Notes: generated by a model from the letters alone, not told the origin. Counted from the first letter of the stretch, positions 19,544-28,539 are shown. The stretch is 64,000 nt of DNA from CBINFS01 sp966250015 (GCA_966250015.1 CBINFS010000010.1:70598-134597); one strand, 5' to 3'. Program-made: numbers and translations.

Positions 19544-19642
19544 AGATCCTTCGGCACTTTGTGCCTCAGGATGACACGGGTGAGGCAGGGCGGTCACCCT
19601 CATGCCTGTCATTCCGAACCTGCGAATCGGGTGAGGAATCTT
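19544..19642. repeat. Imperfect inverted pair of REP-like units
   Basis: The unit at 19544-19576 begins AGATCCTTCG and ends TCAGGATGACA. The unit at 19607-19642 begins TGTCATTCCGA and ends GAGGAATCTT. Each is an imperfect reverse complement of the other. The wording matches a type of extragenic repeat seen in many bacterial chromosomes; copies elsewhere in this genome cannot be checked here. Confidence 0.6.
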
Positions 19643-19717
19643 CACGAAGTGCGGCCTCTCTGATAACTTCCAACAGTGACAGTAAGAAGCTGCTCCCTTG
19701 AACTAGCCATTGAATGG

Positions 19718-19739
19718 ATCCCGGCTCGGGGGTCGGGAT
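19718..19739. repeat. REP-like hairpin
   Basis: A palindrome has arms ATCCCG (19718-19723) and CGGGAT (19734-19739) and a G-rich loop. It is preceded by GAATGG and followed by GACGG, the same TGACG-type ending as the unit at 19887-19906. Confidence 0.6.
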
Positions 19740-19809
19740 GACGGAAAGGAAGGGGAGCGGCAAGCAAATATGGTCGCGCCAGGATATGCCTAAACATAAA
19801 ATATACAAA

Positions 19810-19836
19810 TCATTCCCGCGAAGGCAGGAATCCAGG
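19810..19836. repeat. REP-like unit, dRS3-like core
   Basis: This 27-base unit contains a hairpin with arms ATTCCCGC (19812-19819) and GCAGGAAT (19824-19831), one mismatch. The core approaches the ATTCCC-N8-GGGAAT pattern of the neisserial dRS3 repeat. It matches the reverse complement of the unit at 19883-19909 at about 22 of 27 positions. Confidence 0.6.
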
Positions 19837-19882
19837 AAAGGGCCGAACGAGGCCGAATCGTATAGTCAGACGGAACCTATGC

Positions 19883-19909
19883 CTGGATCTCCGCCTACGC
19901 GGAGATGAC
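19883..19909. repeat. REP-like unit, perfect 8-bp stem
   Basis: The stem is ATCTCCGC (19887-19894) with GCGGAGAT (19899-19906) and a four-base CTAC loop. The whole unit is inverted relative to the one at 19810-19836. Confidence 0.65.
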
Positions 19910-19933
19910 GTAAAGGAAGGAGATGACGTAAAG
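19901..19933. repeat. Short tandem duplication
   Basis: The 15 bases GGAGATGACGTAAAG occur at 19901-19915 and again at 19919-19933, a period of 18. The duplication starts inside the last palindrome and suggests slippage at its edge. Confidence 0.75.
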
Positions 19934-20037
19934 AAAAAGGTCTCTAGTAGCATTGCGCGTCCTGTCTTCGGTCTACCCCCGTCCAAAAATCATCTACGTC
20001 CATTTGCAGACCGCGGCCAGACAGCTTTGCAATAGCC

Positions 20038-21783
20038 TTAGTTTACCTTCATCACAACCATCGTCAAGTCGTCGCTCAGGCGGGAGGTGTCGCCGGTGAA
20101 GCGGCGGATGTCGCTGTGAACGGCGTCGATGATGACACTGGCGGGCTGGTGGCGGTTTGCCTTTAGCACCTCGAGCAGGCGCTCCTCGCCGTACTCTTCC
20201 TCCGCGCTGCCCATCGCTTCGGTCACGCCGTCGGTAAAGAGCACGAGGACGTCTCCCGGTTCAAGCTTGACCACCCCCCGCTCGTACGTCATGCTTTTCA
20301 ACACACCGAGTAGCAAACCACCCGTTTCAAGCAGCTCGACGTCCCCATCGGCACGCAGCAACATGGGTGGATTGTGGCCCGCATTCACGTAGTGCAGCTC
20401 ACCGGTCGAGTGGTGATATATGCTGTGGAAGTACGTGATGAACTTGTCATAGCTCGTGTTTTCGCAGATCACCCGGTTGATGTGCGACGCCGCTTCCTCG
20501 ATCGAAACCGGGAGGGGAATGAGCACGTGGAGCGAGGCTTGCAGATTCGCCATCAGGATCGCCGCAGGCAGCCCCTTTCCGGTTACGTCGGCAATGGCCA
20601 GCAGAAGGCGTTCGTCGTCGAGCCGGACCACGTCGTAGAAATCGCCGCCAACCTCACGGCTCGGGAGCGCAAGGGCGGCCACGTCCAGCCGGTCAAACTT
20701 CGGGATTTCTTGCGGCAGCAGGCGCAGCTGGATGTCCCGCGCCAGGCGGATCTCCTCCTCCAACCGTTCTTTTTCGATCTGCTCCTCGATCAGGTACGTG
20801 TTCTGAATCGATACGAGCGCCTGATTGCCGAGCGCGTACAAAAACTCCACGTCGTCGGGCTGGTACGGTTGGCCGGTCATTTTCGGGCCCAGGCAGAGCG
20901 CTCCGCACGTCTCTCCGTGCTGCTGGAGGGGAATGGCGAGCGCTATCCCTCTATCCCTAAGCCCTTGCCACTGGGGATCCGCCTCCTCGTCGTCCTGAAG
21001 CAAGACGATCTCGCGACGGGCACAGAGGGCGCGAGCCAGCTCCGGCTCCAGAACGGGACTCGCAATGCCTTTTGACGCGACGACGCGCAGCGCCGGGTCG
21101 CCGCCAGCCTGGTGATTCTCCTGTCCGTCCGACGAGCGGAGCAGAAAGAGATACTTGCCGACGAGCATCTGCCCCATCAGGGCAAACGAGAGGAGCTTAA
21201 CGAGCCGCGTGCGGTCGATCGTTGCGTTGAACTCCTGCGACAGATCGAACAGGGTGTTCAGCTGCTGGATTTTCGCGTCGAGGTCGCGGTTTGCCTGCTT
21301 CAGCTCTTCGACCATGAGCGAGTTGTGGACCGCGGCTGACGTCATGTTGACGAGCGACACGACGAACTCCATCTCCCGCCGCTCGAATGGCATCCGGGTG
21401 GCTTTTTCCCCGAGGGCGATCAGGCCGATCTCACGGTGTCCCGACCGAACGGGTATGACCAGCGCGATCCGCTTCTCGACGAGGTTTTGAGGGACTTCGT
21501 CTCCCATCAACATCCGGTCACCAATTGGCTGATCGAACCGCAGCCAGTCCCCCTCCTTCAAGCCGCTCAGGCCTTTCGACGACGCCGTGCGATAGGCGTT
21601 CTCGAGGGGATCGTAGAGCAGCACAGCCCCCCGCGTTACGAGCAGCTTGCTCATCGCGGTCAGCAGAAGGTTGTTCAATACGAACTCGAGGTCGAGCGAG
21701 GTGCTGAGCAAGCGGCTCGTTTCGTAAAGCGCATTCAAGTCGAACCGCTCGGTTCTTTGCACGTGAGCAACGCTCTCAGGCAT
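20038..21783 (-). CDS. GAF-GAF-SpoIIE (PP2C) serine phosphatase
   Basis: The 581-residue protein has two GAF domains (about 18-165 and 190-345) joined by coiled-coil helix. A SpoIIE-type PP2C phosphatase domain follows (about 370-580) with the metal-binding motifs EVGGDFYDVV and ADVTGKGLPAA, and the late LFTDGVTEA. Such proteins usually dephosphorylate anti-sigma-factor antagonists in partner-switching cascades. No STAS or HPK kinase gene is next to it, so the partner lies elsewhere. It has no membrane segment and probably senses a cytoplasmic ligand. Confidence 0.93.
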   Translation of the reverse strand: MPESVAHVQRTERFDLNALYETSRLLSTSLDLEFVLNNLLLTAMSKLLVTRGAVLLYDPLENAYRTASSKGLSGLKEGDWLRFDQPIGDRMLMGDEVPQNLVEKRIALVIPVRSGHREIGLIALGEKATRMPFERREMEFVVSLVNMTSAAVHNSLMVEELKQANRDLDAKIQQLNTLFDLSQEFNATIDRTRLVKLLSFALMGQMLVGKYLFLLRSSDGQENHQAGGDPALRVVASKGIASPVLEPELARALCARREIVLLQDDEEADPQWQGLRDRGIALAIPLQQHGETCGALCLGPKMTGQPYQPDDVEFLYALGNQALVSIQNTYLIEEQIEKERLEEEIRLARDIQLRLLPQEIPKFDRLDVAALALPSREVGGDFYDVVRLDDERLLLAIADVTGKGLPAAILMANLQASLHVLIPLPVSIEEAASHINRVICENTSYDKFITYFHSIYHHSTGELHYVNAGHNPPMLLRADGDVELLETGGLLLGVLKSMTYERGVVKLEPGDVLVLFTDGVTEAMGSAEEEYGEERLLEVLKANRHQPASVIIDAVHSDIRRFTGDTSRLSDDLTMVVMKVN

Positions 21784-21816
21784 ACCGGAAAAGCGATGTA
21801 TGGGTGAAAAATATCG

Positions 21817-22311
21817 TCACGTCTCGTCCAGATGGACGACTTCCGCCTGTTTCAGCTGGCCGTTTTCGATTTCGAGGCGAACGCAGGTCTTTACCCGGTG
21901 AAGCCCCTGCTTTCCCGCGGCTCCCGGGTTGATGAAAAGCATCTGACCCAGCGACGGAACCCGGTCGATCCGCAGAATGTGGCTGTGGCCACAGATGAAT
22001 ACGTCCGGCGTACGCGCTTTCAGACTGTTGAGAATGCCAGGCGCCCATCGTCCAGGCCGTCCTCCGATGTGGATCATCCGGATCGAGATACCATCGACCT
22101 CGAAAAACTGTTCTTCAGGCACTCGACGTCGGATTTCTGAGCCATCGACGTTCCCCCACACGGCTCTGGTAGGTCCGATGGCTTCGAGCTGGTCCAAAAC
22201 TTCGGCCGTCCCGATGTCTCCGGCGTGCAGGATCAGGTCCACGTCACCAAGATAAGCCGGAAGCGCGGGATGAAAATAGCCATGGGTGTCCGAAACGATG
22301 CCTATCAACAT
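21817..22311 (-). CDS. YfcE/MJ0936-type metallophosphoesterase
   Basis: The 164-residue calcineurin-like phosphoesterase keeps all metal-binding blocks: GIVSDTHG at the N-terminus, HAGDIG, GNVD, GHSH near 99-102 and NPGA. It is a typical length for the YfcE family of small cytoplasmic phosphodiesterases. It lies 33 bases upstream of the phosphatase gene on the same strand and may be co-transcribed. The natural substrate is unknown. Confidence 0.92.
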   Translation of the reverse strand: MLIGIVSDTHGYFHPALPAYLGDVDLILHAGDIGTAEVLDQLEAIGPTRAVWGNVDGSEIRRRVPEEQFFEVDGISIRMIHIGGRPGRWAPGILNSLKARTPDVFICGHSHILRIDRVPSLGQMLFINPGAAGKQGLHRVKTCVRLEIENGQLKQAEVVHLDET

Positions 22312-22356
22312 CCGGGCGACGGTTTCGCAGCGGGTGGTGCAGAGGTGAGCAAAATA

Positions 22357-23361
22357 CTACCGGAGCATGAGACGCAGCCCGACGTTGATGCGCGCGGTGC
22401 CCTTCTCCCCTTCAGGCACCCATTGCTTCAACGGAACACCCAGGAACGGCACGATTTGCAGGCTGGGACGGTTGTACTCGATACCCGAGCGTAGCCACAC
22501 CGTACCGCCCTGATACTGCTTCGTCAGGGTCTCGCTTGCGTCGATGTCCTGCAATCCATTGATGCTGGCAGCGGCTTTTTCCCGCGTCTTGTTCCCCGAG
22601 CCGGCGCCGGCACGTCGAAGTGAGGTCTCCAGCAGCTCGTACTGCCCGCGATCCACCTGCAACGACATGAACACGTTGCTCCGCGCCGGATTGAGGAGCA
22701 CCGAATACTGCATCATAAAGTGCACCTCCCAGCCGAGTGCCCGCGTGTAAACGATGTCTCCCATAAAGGGGCTCTCCGGAGGTATGGAGGGACTGTCGGT
22801 GTTCGGCACGAGCTGTTCGTAACCCACTCGAACGCGTCGAACCCCGATCGCATAATCGGACGACAACATCGGGGAGAGGAGCGTCGTCGATATGAAGGCA
22901 AGGTCCGCCTGAGGCGAGCCGAGGCGTCCGTCGAACGACGGATCGACTGCCAGCCGGATGGCGTAGTCGGTATTCTCGACGGTACGATAGTACTTCACCG
23001 CAAGCCAGCTAACCGTCAGGTTACGCCCCGTACCGCCCCCGGCGGCATCGACGATGGCCGTGACGTCTATGTACGGGAATAGCTGGTAATCAAGCCAGAA
23101 GCTGAGCGCGAGGTAATCGGACCCCACCGACTGACGGCCATCCTTAACCGAGCCGGGAGAGCGTACGGAGAGTTCGGTGGTAAAGGCGTATCCGTCGTAA
23201 AATGCCCGACGGCCGGTCTCACCCTGATAGAAGGGATCATGCACACGGAATGGACGCTGCGCAAACACAGCATCAGGAATTATCGTCGCGATAGATAGGT
23301 ACAAGCCTATCGCGTATACAATTCCCTGTCTCAGTTGGTTAGCCTCTGGGCGCGTATGCAT
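22357..23361 (-). CDS. Outer-membrane beta-barrel-like protein
   Basis: The 334-residue exported protein has a signal peptide ending AVFAQ at about residue 35. The mature part is dominated by alternating hydrophobic/polar strands with aromatic girdles (YALSFWLDYQLF, WEVHFMMQYSV, VNVGLRLMLR-like end), consistent with an outer-membrane barrel. I recognise no specific family. It lies 45 bases upstream of the phosphodiesterase gene on the same strand. Confidence 0.75.
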   Translation of the reverse strand: MHTRPEANQLRQGIVYAIGLYLSIATIIPDAVFAQRPFRVHDPFYQGETGRRAFYDGYAFTTELSVRSPGSVKDGRQSVGSDYLALSFWLDYQLFPYIDVTAIVDAAGGGTGRNLTVSWLAVKYYRTVENTDYAIRLAVDPSFDGRLGSPQADLAFISTTLLSPMLSSDYAIGVRRVRVGYEQLVPNTDSPSIPPESPFMGDIVYTRALGWEVHFMMQYSVLLNPARSNVFMSLQVDRGQYELLETSLRRAGAGSGNKTREKAAASINGLQDIDASETLTKQYQGGTVWLRSGIEYNRPSLQIVPFLGVPLKQWVPEGEKGTARINVGLRLMLR

Positions 23362-23460
23362 GGACGTAGTGTCTCGACCCGTTCGAGAGCAGCAAAAAAC
23401 CGGGCAATACGACAGGGCATCCGGCTGTACCTTAATGGTACGAAACTACGTGTTAATACG

Positions 23461-24150
23461 CTACGGCAAATCTAACGTTTCTCCGAAATCTAGAACGCGT
23501 GTGCTATATCCGGCCTCGCCCATCAGACCTTTCCACCGCTCGAGGTCCACTTCGATGTCCGGGAACGTGCCGTAGTGGAGCGGAATGGTGAGCATGGGAT
23601 TGAGCATCTTAACCGCCCGGACGGCATCATCAGGTCCCATCGTGTAACAATCTCCGATAGGCATCAGCGCCAGATCGATGGTGTACTCCTCCCCAATCCA
23701 CTTCATTTCGAAGAAAGGATTGGTATCCCCCGTATTGTATACGGTTTTCCCTTCGATCTCGAGAAGGTACCCGCCGGGGTTTCCGCCGTAGGTGCCGTCA
23801 GGAAAGGAGGATGAGTGCTGTGCCCACGTTTGTTTGACGCGTCCCCAATCAAACGTCCGGGAACCGCCGGTATTCATCGGTTTGACGTTGTGGTAGTCGT
23901 GCTTGTTTTCGAGGTACTGGGTGATCTCGAAGTTCGCAATTACCATTGCGTTCGTTCGCCGGGCAATTTCCACCGTGTCGCCCCAGTGGTCTCCATGTGC
24001 GTGCGTCAGCAGTATGACGTCCGGATGGAGATCATCGGGCTTCACGATCCCGTCGATGTGTTTGTTGCCGGTGATGAACGGATCAAACAGAAGCGTCGCA
24101 TCGGCCGTCTGAATCTGGAATGCCGAGTGACCGAAATAAGTCAGTTTCAT
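23461..24150 (-). CDS. UPF0173-type metal-dependent hydrolase
   Basis: The 229-residue metallo-beta-lactamase-fold protein matches the UPF0173 family in length and motifs: opening KLTYFGHSAFQI, the zinc motif LTHAHGDHWGD, the YNTGDTNPF block and the PLHYGTFPD near the C-terminus. It is probably cytoplasmic, as there is no signal peptide. The reaction is not known for the family. Confidence 0.9.
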   Translation of the reverse strand: MKLTYFGHSAFQIQTADATLLFDPFITGNKHIDGIVKPDDLHPDVILLTHAHGDHWGDTVEIARRTNAMVIANFEITQYLENKHDYHNVKPMNTGGSRTFDWGRVKQTWAQHSSSFPDGTYGGNPGGYLLEIEGKTVYNTGDTNPFFEMKWIGEEYTIDLALMPIGDCYTMGPDDAVRAVKMLNPMLTIPLHYGTFPDIEVDLERWKGLMGEAGYSTRVLDFGETLDLP

Positions 24151-24449
24151 GCCGACAGTGAGGTCTGAGTGATTGAATTGAGAAGCATTACAACAATCAA
24201 AGCGCGGGCAAAAGGGTCAAGCCCGGTGACTTTTCCGTTACGGAAAGTTAACGTTTAGCCCCCTCATTTCGAACATTGAGAATACTTCCGGATACTGAGA
24301 ACCGGATGTCCATTTTTGGTAACCCGCTTCGGAGGCTCGTATCCTCGTCCGGGAGGGGGCGTTAGTAAAAAACACCAAATGATGAACCTCTCTTCCTTTC
24401 ACTCCTTTCGTGGCGCTGACAAGTGAGGGACTAAACGCGTATCGAGTAT

Positions 24450-24914
24450 ATGAGCAAACCGTATGAAGACCTTTCCACGCAGGGCCAACATCAAGATAAA
24501 CCCGGGGGCGTCGAACCAAGCGGCATGGAAGTGAGAGCCCAGAAAGCGCCGGATCTCCAGGAGAAAGAAAACAAACCTGTGTACCTGCTTGCTCGTCACG
24601 AGACGAAAGGTTACTACCGCCTCCAAACCTGGACCGACCCCGACGCCGCGGCACTCGATGTAGGATTCCAGGAGGTCGGCCGGTATTCCTCAGCCGAGGA
24701 CCTGGCGCCAGCGCTGGATGAATTGCCTGAGCGGGGCGCTTTCGTCGTAATGGAGAACTCGAAAACCGGGGAAATTTATTACGACCGGCAGGCAAACGTA
24801 ACGTCCGGCTTTACCGGGTCGAGCGATTACGACCAGGTAACCTTTTTCCGGGACGAAACGGAAGCGGCGGCCTTCGCACAGGAACGTGAGTCAGCCCGGA
24901 CCGGGAGGAAATGA
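24450..24914 (+). CDS. Conserved-looking hypothetical protein
   Basis: The 154-residue soluble, acidic protein has no signal peptide or membrane segment. The first 35 residues are polar and probably disordered. The rest forms a strand-helix pattern (VYLLARHETKGYYRL; LDVGFQEVGRYSSAEDL). I do not recognise the family. The coding sequence is supported by composition, a plausible ATG and a rho-independent terminator that overlaps its stop codon. Confidence 0.65.
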   Translation: MSKPYEDLSTQGQHQDKPGGVEPSGMEVRAQKAPDLQEKENKPVYLLARHETKGYYRLQTWTDPDAAALDVGFQEVGRYSSAEDLAPALDELPERGAFVVMENSKTGEIYYDRQANVTSGFTGSSDYDQVTFFRDETEAAAFAQERESARTGRK

Positions 24915-24929
24915 CATCCCGGCTTTTTT
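24901..24929 (+). terminator. Intrinsic terminator overlapping the 3' end of the hypothetical gene
   Basis: The arms CCGGGA (24901-24906) and TCCCGG (24917-24922) are followed by C and six T residues. The stem encloses the stop codon of the preceding gene. Confidence 0.75.
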
Positions 24930-25079
24930 AAACCCCTGCCGGCATCGTACCTTGTCAATCCAAATAACCCGGAGCCAAAAAGGCCCTACAAGTCACTACT
25001 TGATAGGAGATGTAGGCAATCGGCATTCCGGGCTGTGCTATTTCCACGTAATTCCTGTTGAACCATTTAGCCTGTTGAG

Positions 25080-26207
25080 ATGGCGAAAAAACTTCGTGTG
25101 GGCGTCATGACGGGAGGAGGCGATTGCCCGGGCCTCAATGCCGTCATTCGCGCCGTCACCAAAAGTCTGCTGATACATCACCAGGCCGAAGTGATCGGCT
25201 TCATGGACGGTTACCTCGGCCTTATCGAGCGGCGCATCCGCCCGCTCACCTACTCGGACGTCAGTGGCATCCTTACCCGTGGGGGAACGATCCTGGGTAC
25301 GAATAACCGGGCCAATCCATTCAGCTACTACGGCCGGAACGGCGAAAACGTCGTTCCCGAGCTGGTCGATTACTACAACGAGCTCGGGCTCGACGGTATC
25401 GTAGCCATCGGAGGCGACGGCACGATGTCGATCGGACACGGGCTCCAGCAAGCGGGCATCAACATCGTCGGCGTTCCCAAAACGATCGACAACGACCTGA
25501 TGCACACCGAGCGAACGTTCGGGTTCGACACGGCGGTCAGCGTGGCCACGGAAGCCCTGGACCGACTCCACACGACGGCTCAGAGCCACCACCGTGTGAT
25601 GATCCTGGAAACGATGGGGCGGTATGCCGGGTGGATCGCCCTCCACGCAGGCGTCGCAGGCGGTGCAGACGTCATCCTGATCCCGGAGTTCGACTACGAG
25701 ATCGAAGAAGTGGCAAGAGTCTGCCTGGAAAGAGAGGAAAAGGGCCAACGTTTCACGCTGATCGCAATCGCCGAGGGAGCCAAGCCGAAAGGCGGGAAGA
25801 TGGCCGTTCGCGAAATCGTCGAAGGGAGCACGGATCCCATCCGGCTGGGCGGCATCAGCGATGTACTTCGACAAGACCTCGAAAAACTCGTCACCAATGA
25901 GGTCAGAACGTCGGTCCTGGGCTACATCCAGCGTGGTGGCGCACCTACGCCGTTTGACCGTACCCTGGCCACGGCGATGGGCTCCTATGCTGCCGCTCTT
26001 GCTGCCGAGGGGAAATATGGTCGTATGGTGGCCATTCAAAACAACCGTCTGACCACCGTCGACCTCAAGGACGTGGCAAACCAGGTCAGAAAAGTCCCGA
26101 AAGACTCACCCCTGATAGCGGCGGCAATTGCCGTCGGCACGTCGTTTGGCGTATCCAACTTTGACGTGGAATTTGGAGCGCAAGGCTCCCCTCGATCCAT
26201 CATGTAG
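25080..26207 (+). CDS. pfkA: 6-phosphofructokinase, predicted ATP-dependent
   Basis: The 375-residue group A phosphofructokinase has GGDGT at 111-115 and PKTIDND from 133. Gly114 at the position equivalent to E. coli Gly104 predicts ATP use, while Lys134 (E. coli Gly124) is the residue of PPi enzymes. This Gly/Lys combination occurs in the actinobacterial-type ATP-PFKs. It should phosphorylate fructose 6-phosphate in glycolysis. It converges on a second phosphofructokinase gene, and a very strong terminator lies between them. Confidence 0.93.
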   Translation: MAKKLRVGVMTGGGDCPGLNAVIRAVTKSLLIHHQAEVIGFMDGYLGLIERRIRPLTYSDVSGILTRGGTILGTNNRANPFSYYGRNGENVVPELVDYYNELGLDGIVAIGGDGTMSIGHGLQQAGINIVGVPKTIDNDLMHTERTFGFDTAVSVATEALDRLHTTAQSHHRVMILETMGRYAGWIALHAGVAGGADVILIPEFDYEIEEVARVCLEREEKGQRFTLIAIAEGAKPKGGKMAVREIVEGSTDPIRLGGISDVLRQDLEKLVTNEVRTSVLGYIQRGGAPTPFDRTLATAMGSYAAALAAEGKYGRMVAIQNNRLTTVDLKDVANQVRKVPKDSPLIAAAIAVGTSFGVSNFDVEFGAQGSPRSIM

Positions 26208-26248
26208 GCAGAAATCATTTCCAGCCTAATACAGCCTTTCCCAAAATG

Positions 26249-26290
26249 AAACGTGGCTCTCAGGTCGTTCTGAGAGCCACGTTTTTATCT
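26249..26290 (+). terminator. Strong intrinsic terminator between the two phosphofructokinase genes
   Basis: A perfect 15-base stem pairs 26249-26263 with 26270-26284 across a six-base loop, followed by TTTTTATCT. On the opposite strand the stem is followed by CATTTTGGG, so weak bidirectional action is possible. Confidence 0.92.
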
Positions 26291-26329
26291 ATACCCGCGT
26301 GTCAGACCGAATGACCTCGTCACTCGGCA

Positions 26330-27652
26330 TCAGACGTGCTGGGGCGATGCCTTCAGCGCATACGGAGACTTACCGGCGGGCGTATTGATGTAAAGGAGAT
26401 CCTTTTCGATAAGCGGGGCGAACTGACGAAGGAACTCTTCAGGAGACAGACCGGCGGTACCGGCAAGCTTGTTCAGCGTCTCTTCCGACTCCAGGTCCTC
26501 GCGGCTCAGGCGGATCATGTAAGCACGCGCGATGCGGAAGTATTCCGAGGTCACGTCGACCATACGAACCGCAGTGCGGTTTGTCGTGGGATCGAAAATG
26601 TCCTGGAACCGCATCGGTACGAACTGTCCGTTCTGCATGGAAACCATCGCGCCGGTGCCTCCATCGATGATGAACCGCGCAGCGGAGTAACCCAGATCGC
26701 GCGTGTATTCCATGTCGTACGGGATGGGATCGGCGCAACGAAGCTCGTATCCGATGTTCTTCGAAACGATAGTGATCTTGATTCCGAGCTGCTTCAGGCG
26801 CTCCTGAACGTTGTGCTTCATAATGTCGCCGAAGCTGATCTCGGCGAGCCGGATGTGGCCGTGCGCGTCGCGCTCGACGTTCTCCAGCACTTCGAGATCG
26901 TTCGGATCGAGCCGTTCGAGCAGTCCCTCGGCCAGAATGGCAACACCGTCGTCACGCCCGTTGCTGAGCCGCTTGATGATGGCGCCTACGAGAATGTCCG
27001 TGATCTGGGAGAGCCGAATGACCTCATCCGGAAACTCTTCGGGGATGAGCGTCAGGGTTGCACCTGCTGCCTTCCCGATTCCAAGGGCAAGGTGGCCCGC
27101 CTTACGGCCCATGGCAACGACAAAGTACCAACGGTTCGTCGTCTGTGCGTCGACCATGAGGCTCTGAACGATGCCGACGCCCACGTGACGGGCCGTGTTG
27201 TAGCCGAACGTCGGAATGCCGTGCGGAAGGTCGAGGTCGTTGTCGATGGTTTTGGGCACGTGGACGACGCTGATACGGCCGGCCGCGATCTCATTCACCT
27301 TCATCGCGCTGTATGCCGTGTCGTCTCCGCCGATTGTGATGAGCTTGTCGACGTTGAGACGGAGCAGGGAGGTCACGGTGTTTTCCAGGTGCTTCTCGTC
27401 GCGCGTCGGGTTATCCCGCGCCGTACCGAGGTAGGAGCCGCCTCTGAAGTGGATACGGCTCACCTTCTCGATCGTCAACGGTTCGGCATGCGAGATGTCA
27501 CCCCGCATGATGTATTTGAAACCGCTCTTGATCCCAACTACTTCGTAGCCGTTCTGAATCGCGCAGATCGTTGCTGCACCGATCACACTGTTGATACCCG
27601 GGGCCGGACCGCCACCTACGAGGATGGCTATTTTTTTTGGAGCTGTTGCCAT
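26330..27652 (-). CDS. pfp: 6-phosphofructokinase, predicted PPi-dependent
   Basis: The 440-residue phosphofructokinase has GGDD at 108-111 and PKTIDND from 133. Asp111 at the position of E. coli Gly104 together with Lys134 is the established signature of pyrophosphate-dependent enzymes. It would therefore catalyse the reversible conversion of fructose 6-phosphate and fructose 1,6-bisphosphate with PPi. It is longer than the ATP enzyme, with an extra helical C-terminal part. The phosphoryl-donor call is a residue-based prediction. Confidence 0.93.
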   Translation of the reverse strand: MATAPKKIAILVGGGPAPGINSVIGAATICAIQNGYEVVGIKSGFKYIMRGDISHAEPLTIEKVSRIHFRGGSYLGTARDNPTRDEKHLENTVTSLLRLNVDKLITIGGDDTAYSAMKVNEIAAGRISVVHVPKTIDNDLDLPHGIPTFGYNTARHVGVGIVQSLMVDAQTTNRWYFVVAMGRKAGHLALGIGKAAGATLTLIPEEFPDEVIRLSQITDILVGAIIKRLSNGRDDGVAILAEGLLERLDPNDLEVLENVERDAHGHIRLAEISFGDIMKHNVQERLKQLGIKITIVSKNIGYELRCADPIPYDMEYTRDLGYSAARFIIDGGTGAMVSMQNGQFVPMRFQDIFDPTTNRTAVRMVDVTSEYFRIARAYMIRLSREDLESEETLNKLAGTAGLSPEEFLRQFAPLIEKDLLYINTPAGKSPYALKASPQHV

Positions 27653-27697
27653 AATTGGATACTATTTTCTTCGATTGACTGATTACACACTCCCTCA

Positions 27698-27732
27698 AAA
27701 AGGGCCGCTCCTCAACGGTGAAATGCGGCCCG
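27698..27732 (-). terminator. Hairpin upstream of the PPi-phosphofructokinase gene
   Basis: On the minus strand GGGCCGC (27732-27726) pairs with GCGGCCC (27709-27703) and is followed by five T residues. It lies about 170 bases past the histidine phosphatase stop and 45 bases before the phosphofructokinase start. It is either a terminator of the former or a leader attenuator of the latter. Confidence 0.55.
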
Positions 27733-27900
27733 ACGGAACCGTGCCTCAATATAGTAATCGGTGTACAAAAAAGAGGGGGTAGGCGAAGAAACAAGGCCTA
27801 ATACCTCAGCTATTAATAAGGATTTGAAAATGAGATGCGTACCGCCTCACGTTTTTAGGACGGTAAAGCAACACGCGAAGCGCTCCGTTTACGCTCCAAA

Positions 27901-28539
27901 CTAGTTGAAACGAGTGGCTGCCTCACTGTAGCCGAGGTGCGATACGTCCCCGCAGAGCTCCGTGACCCAGGCGTCATCGCGTTTGACGAGCTTGTAAAGG
28001 CTGCACAGTGCGCACTCCTCGATCCTGAGATCCTCGATGAGTCCTCGAGCCGCCCCTGCAACGGAGGCGCCATGCCCGACCATCAGAATGGTCCCACCAT
28101 ACGCGCTAGAAATCCGTCGTGCGGCTTCACCGGCTCGCGAAAGCGCCTCGTCTTCCGTTTCAGGATACTGCGGGGAGACGTGTGGCGTGTAGCTCAAATC
28201 GATTCTCGGATAAAGGTTCTTCAATTGGTCCGGAGGCAAGAGCTCCGGCGTGCTCGGAAACCAATCGGCGTTCAGCCACTCCCCAAGGCCCGGTTCGAGG
28301 TAGACGCTCAAATCCAGAACCTGCGCAATCTCGTGCGCCGTCTGGACTGTACGCAGGTAAGGGGACGAAAAAATGTACGTTATCCCCTCGCCAATGAGCC
28401 GCTCGCCGGTCTTTTTTGCCTGCTCGAATCCATCCGGCGACAGGGAGGGATCGAACGGTCTCTCCGCCGTGTCCTTCCAGTTCGGATCGACAAAATCCAC
28501 CCGGTTCCCGTGTCGCACGAGCCAGACTACCTGAACCAT
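27901..28539 (-). CDS. Histidine phosphatase superfamily protein
   Basis: The 212-residue protein has the phosphoglycerate-mutase-like active site: Arg9-His10-Gly11 near the N-terminus (LVRHGNR), a YLRTVQTAHEIA helix carrying the second arginine, an acidic residue in EPGLGEWL, and the late catalytic histidine in MVGHGASV. There is no signal peptide. Members remove phosphate from small metabolites or proteins through a phosphohistidine intermediate; the substrate is not evident. Confidence 0.9.
   Translation of the reverse strand: MVQVVWLVRHGNRVDFVDPNWKDTAERPFDPSLSPDGFEQAKKTGERLIGEGITYIFSSPYLRTVQTAHEIAQVLDLSVYLEPGLGEWLNADWFPSTPELLPPDQLKNLYPRIDLSYTPHVSPQYPETEDEALSRAGEAARRISSAYGGTILMVGHGASVAGAARGLIEDLRIEECALCSLYKLVKRDDAWVTELCGDVSHLGYSEAATRFN

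Larger units (their letters stand above)
19447..20037. other. Convergent intergenic region carrying REP-like palindromes
   Basis: This 591-base gap between two convergent genes has no credible coding sequence. It contains at least five palindromic or repeated units, listed separately, that resemble dispersed extragenic repeats. A transcription terminator for either flanking gene is not obvious apart from these hairpins. Confidence 0.75.

Noticed and set aside
25038..26039. Minus-strand open frame of about 333 codons opposite the ATP-phosphofructokinase gene
   Set aside because: The plus strand encodes a clear phosphofructokinase; the antisense frame has no known motif and follows from high GC and codon bias.
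26336..27682. Plus-strand open frame of about 448 codons opposite the PPi-phosphofructokinase gene
   Set aside because: It is an antisense shadow. The minus-strand product carries all phosphofructokinase motifs; the antisense translation has no recognisable domain and an unnatural arginine-rich composition.
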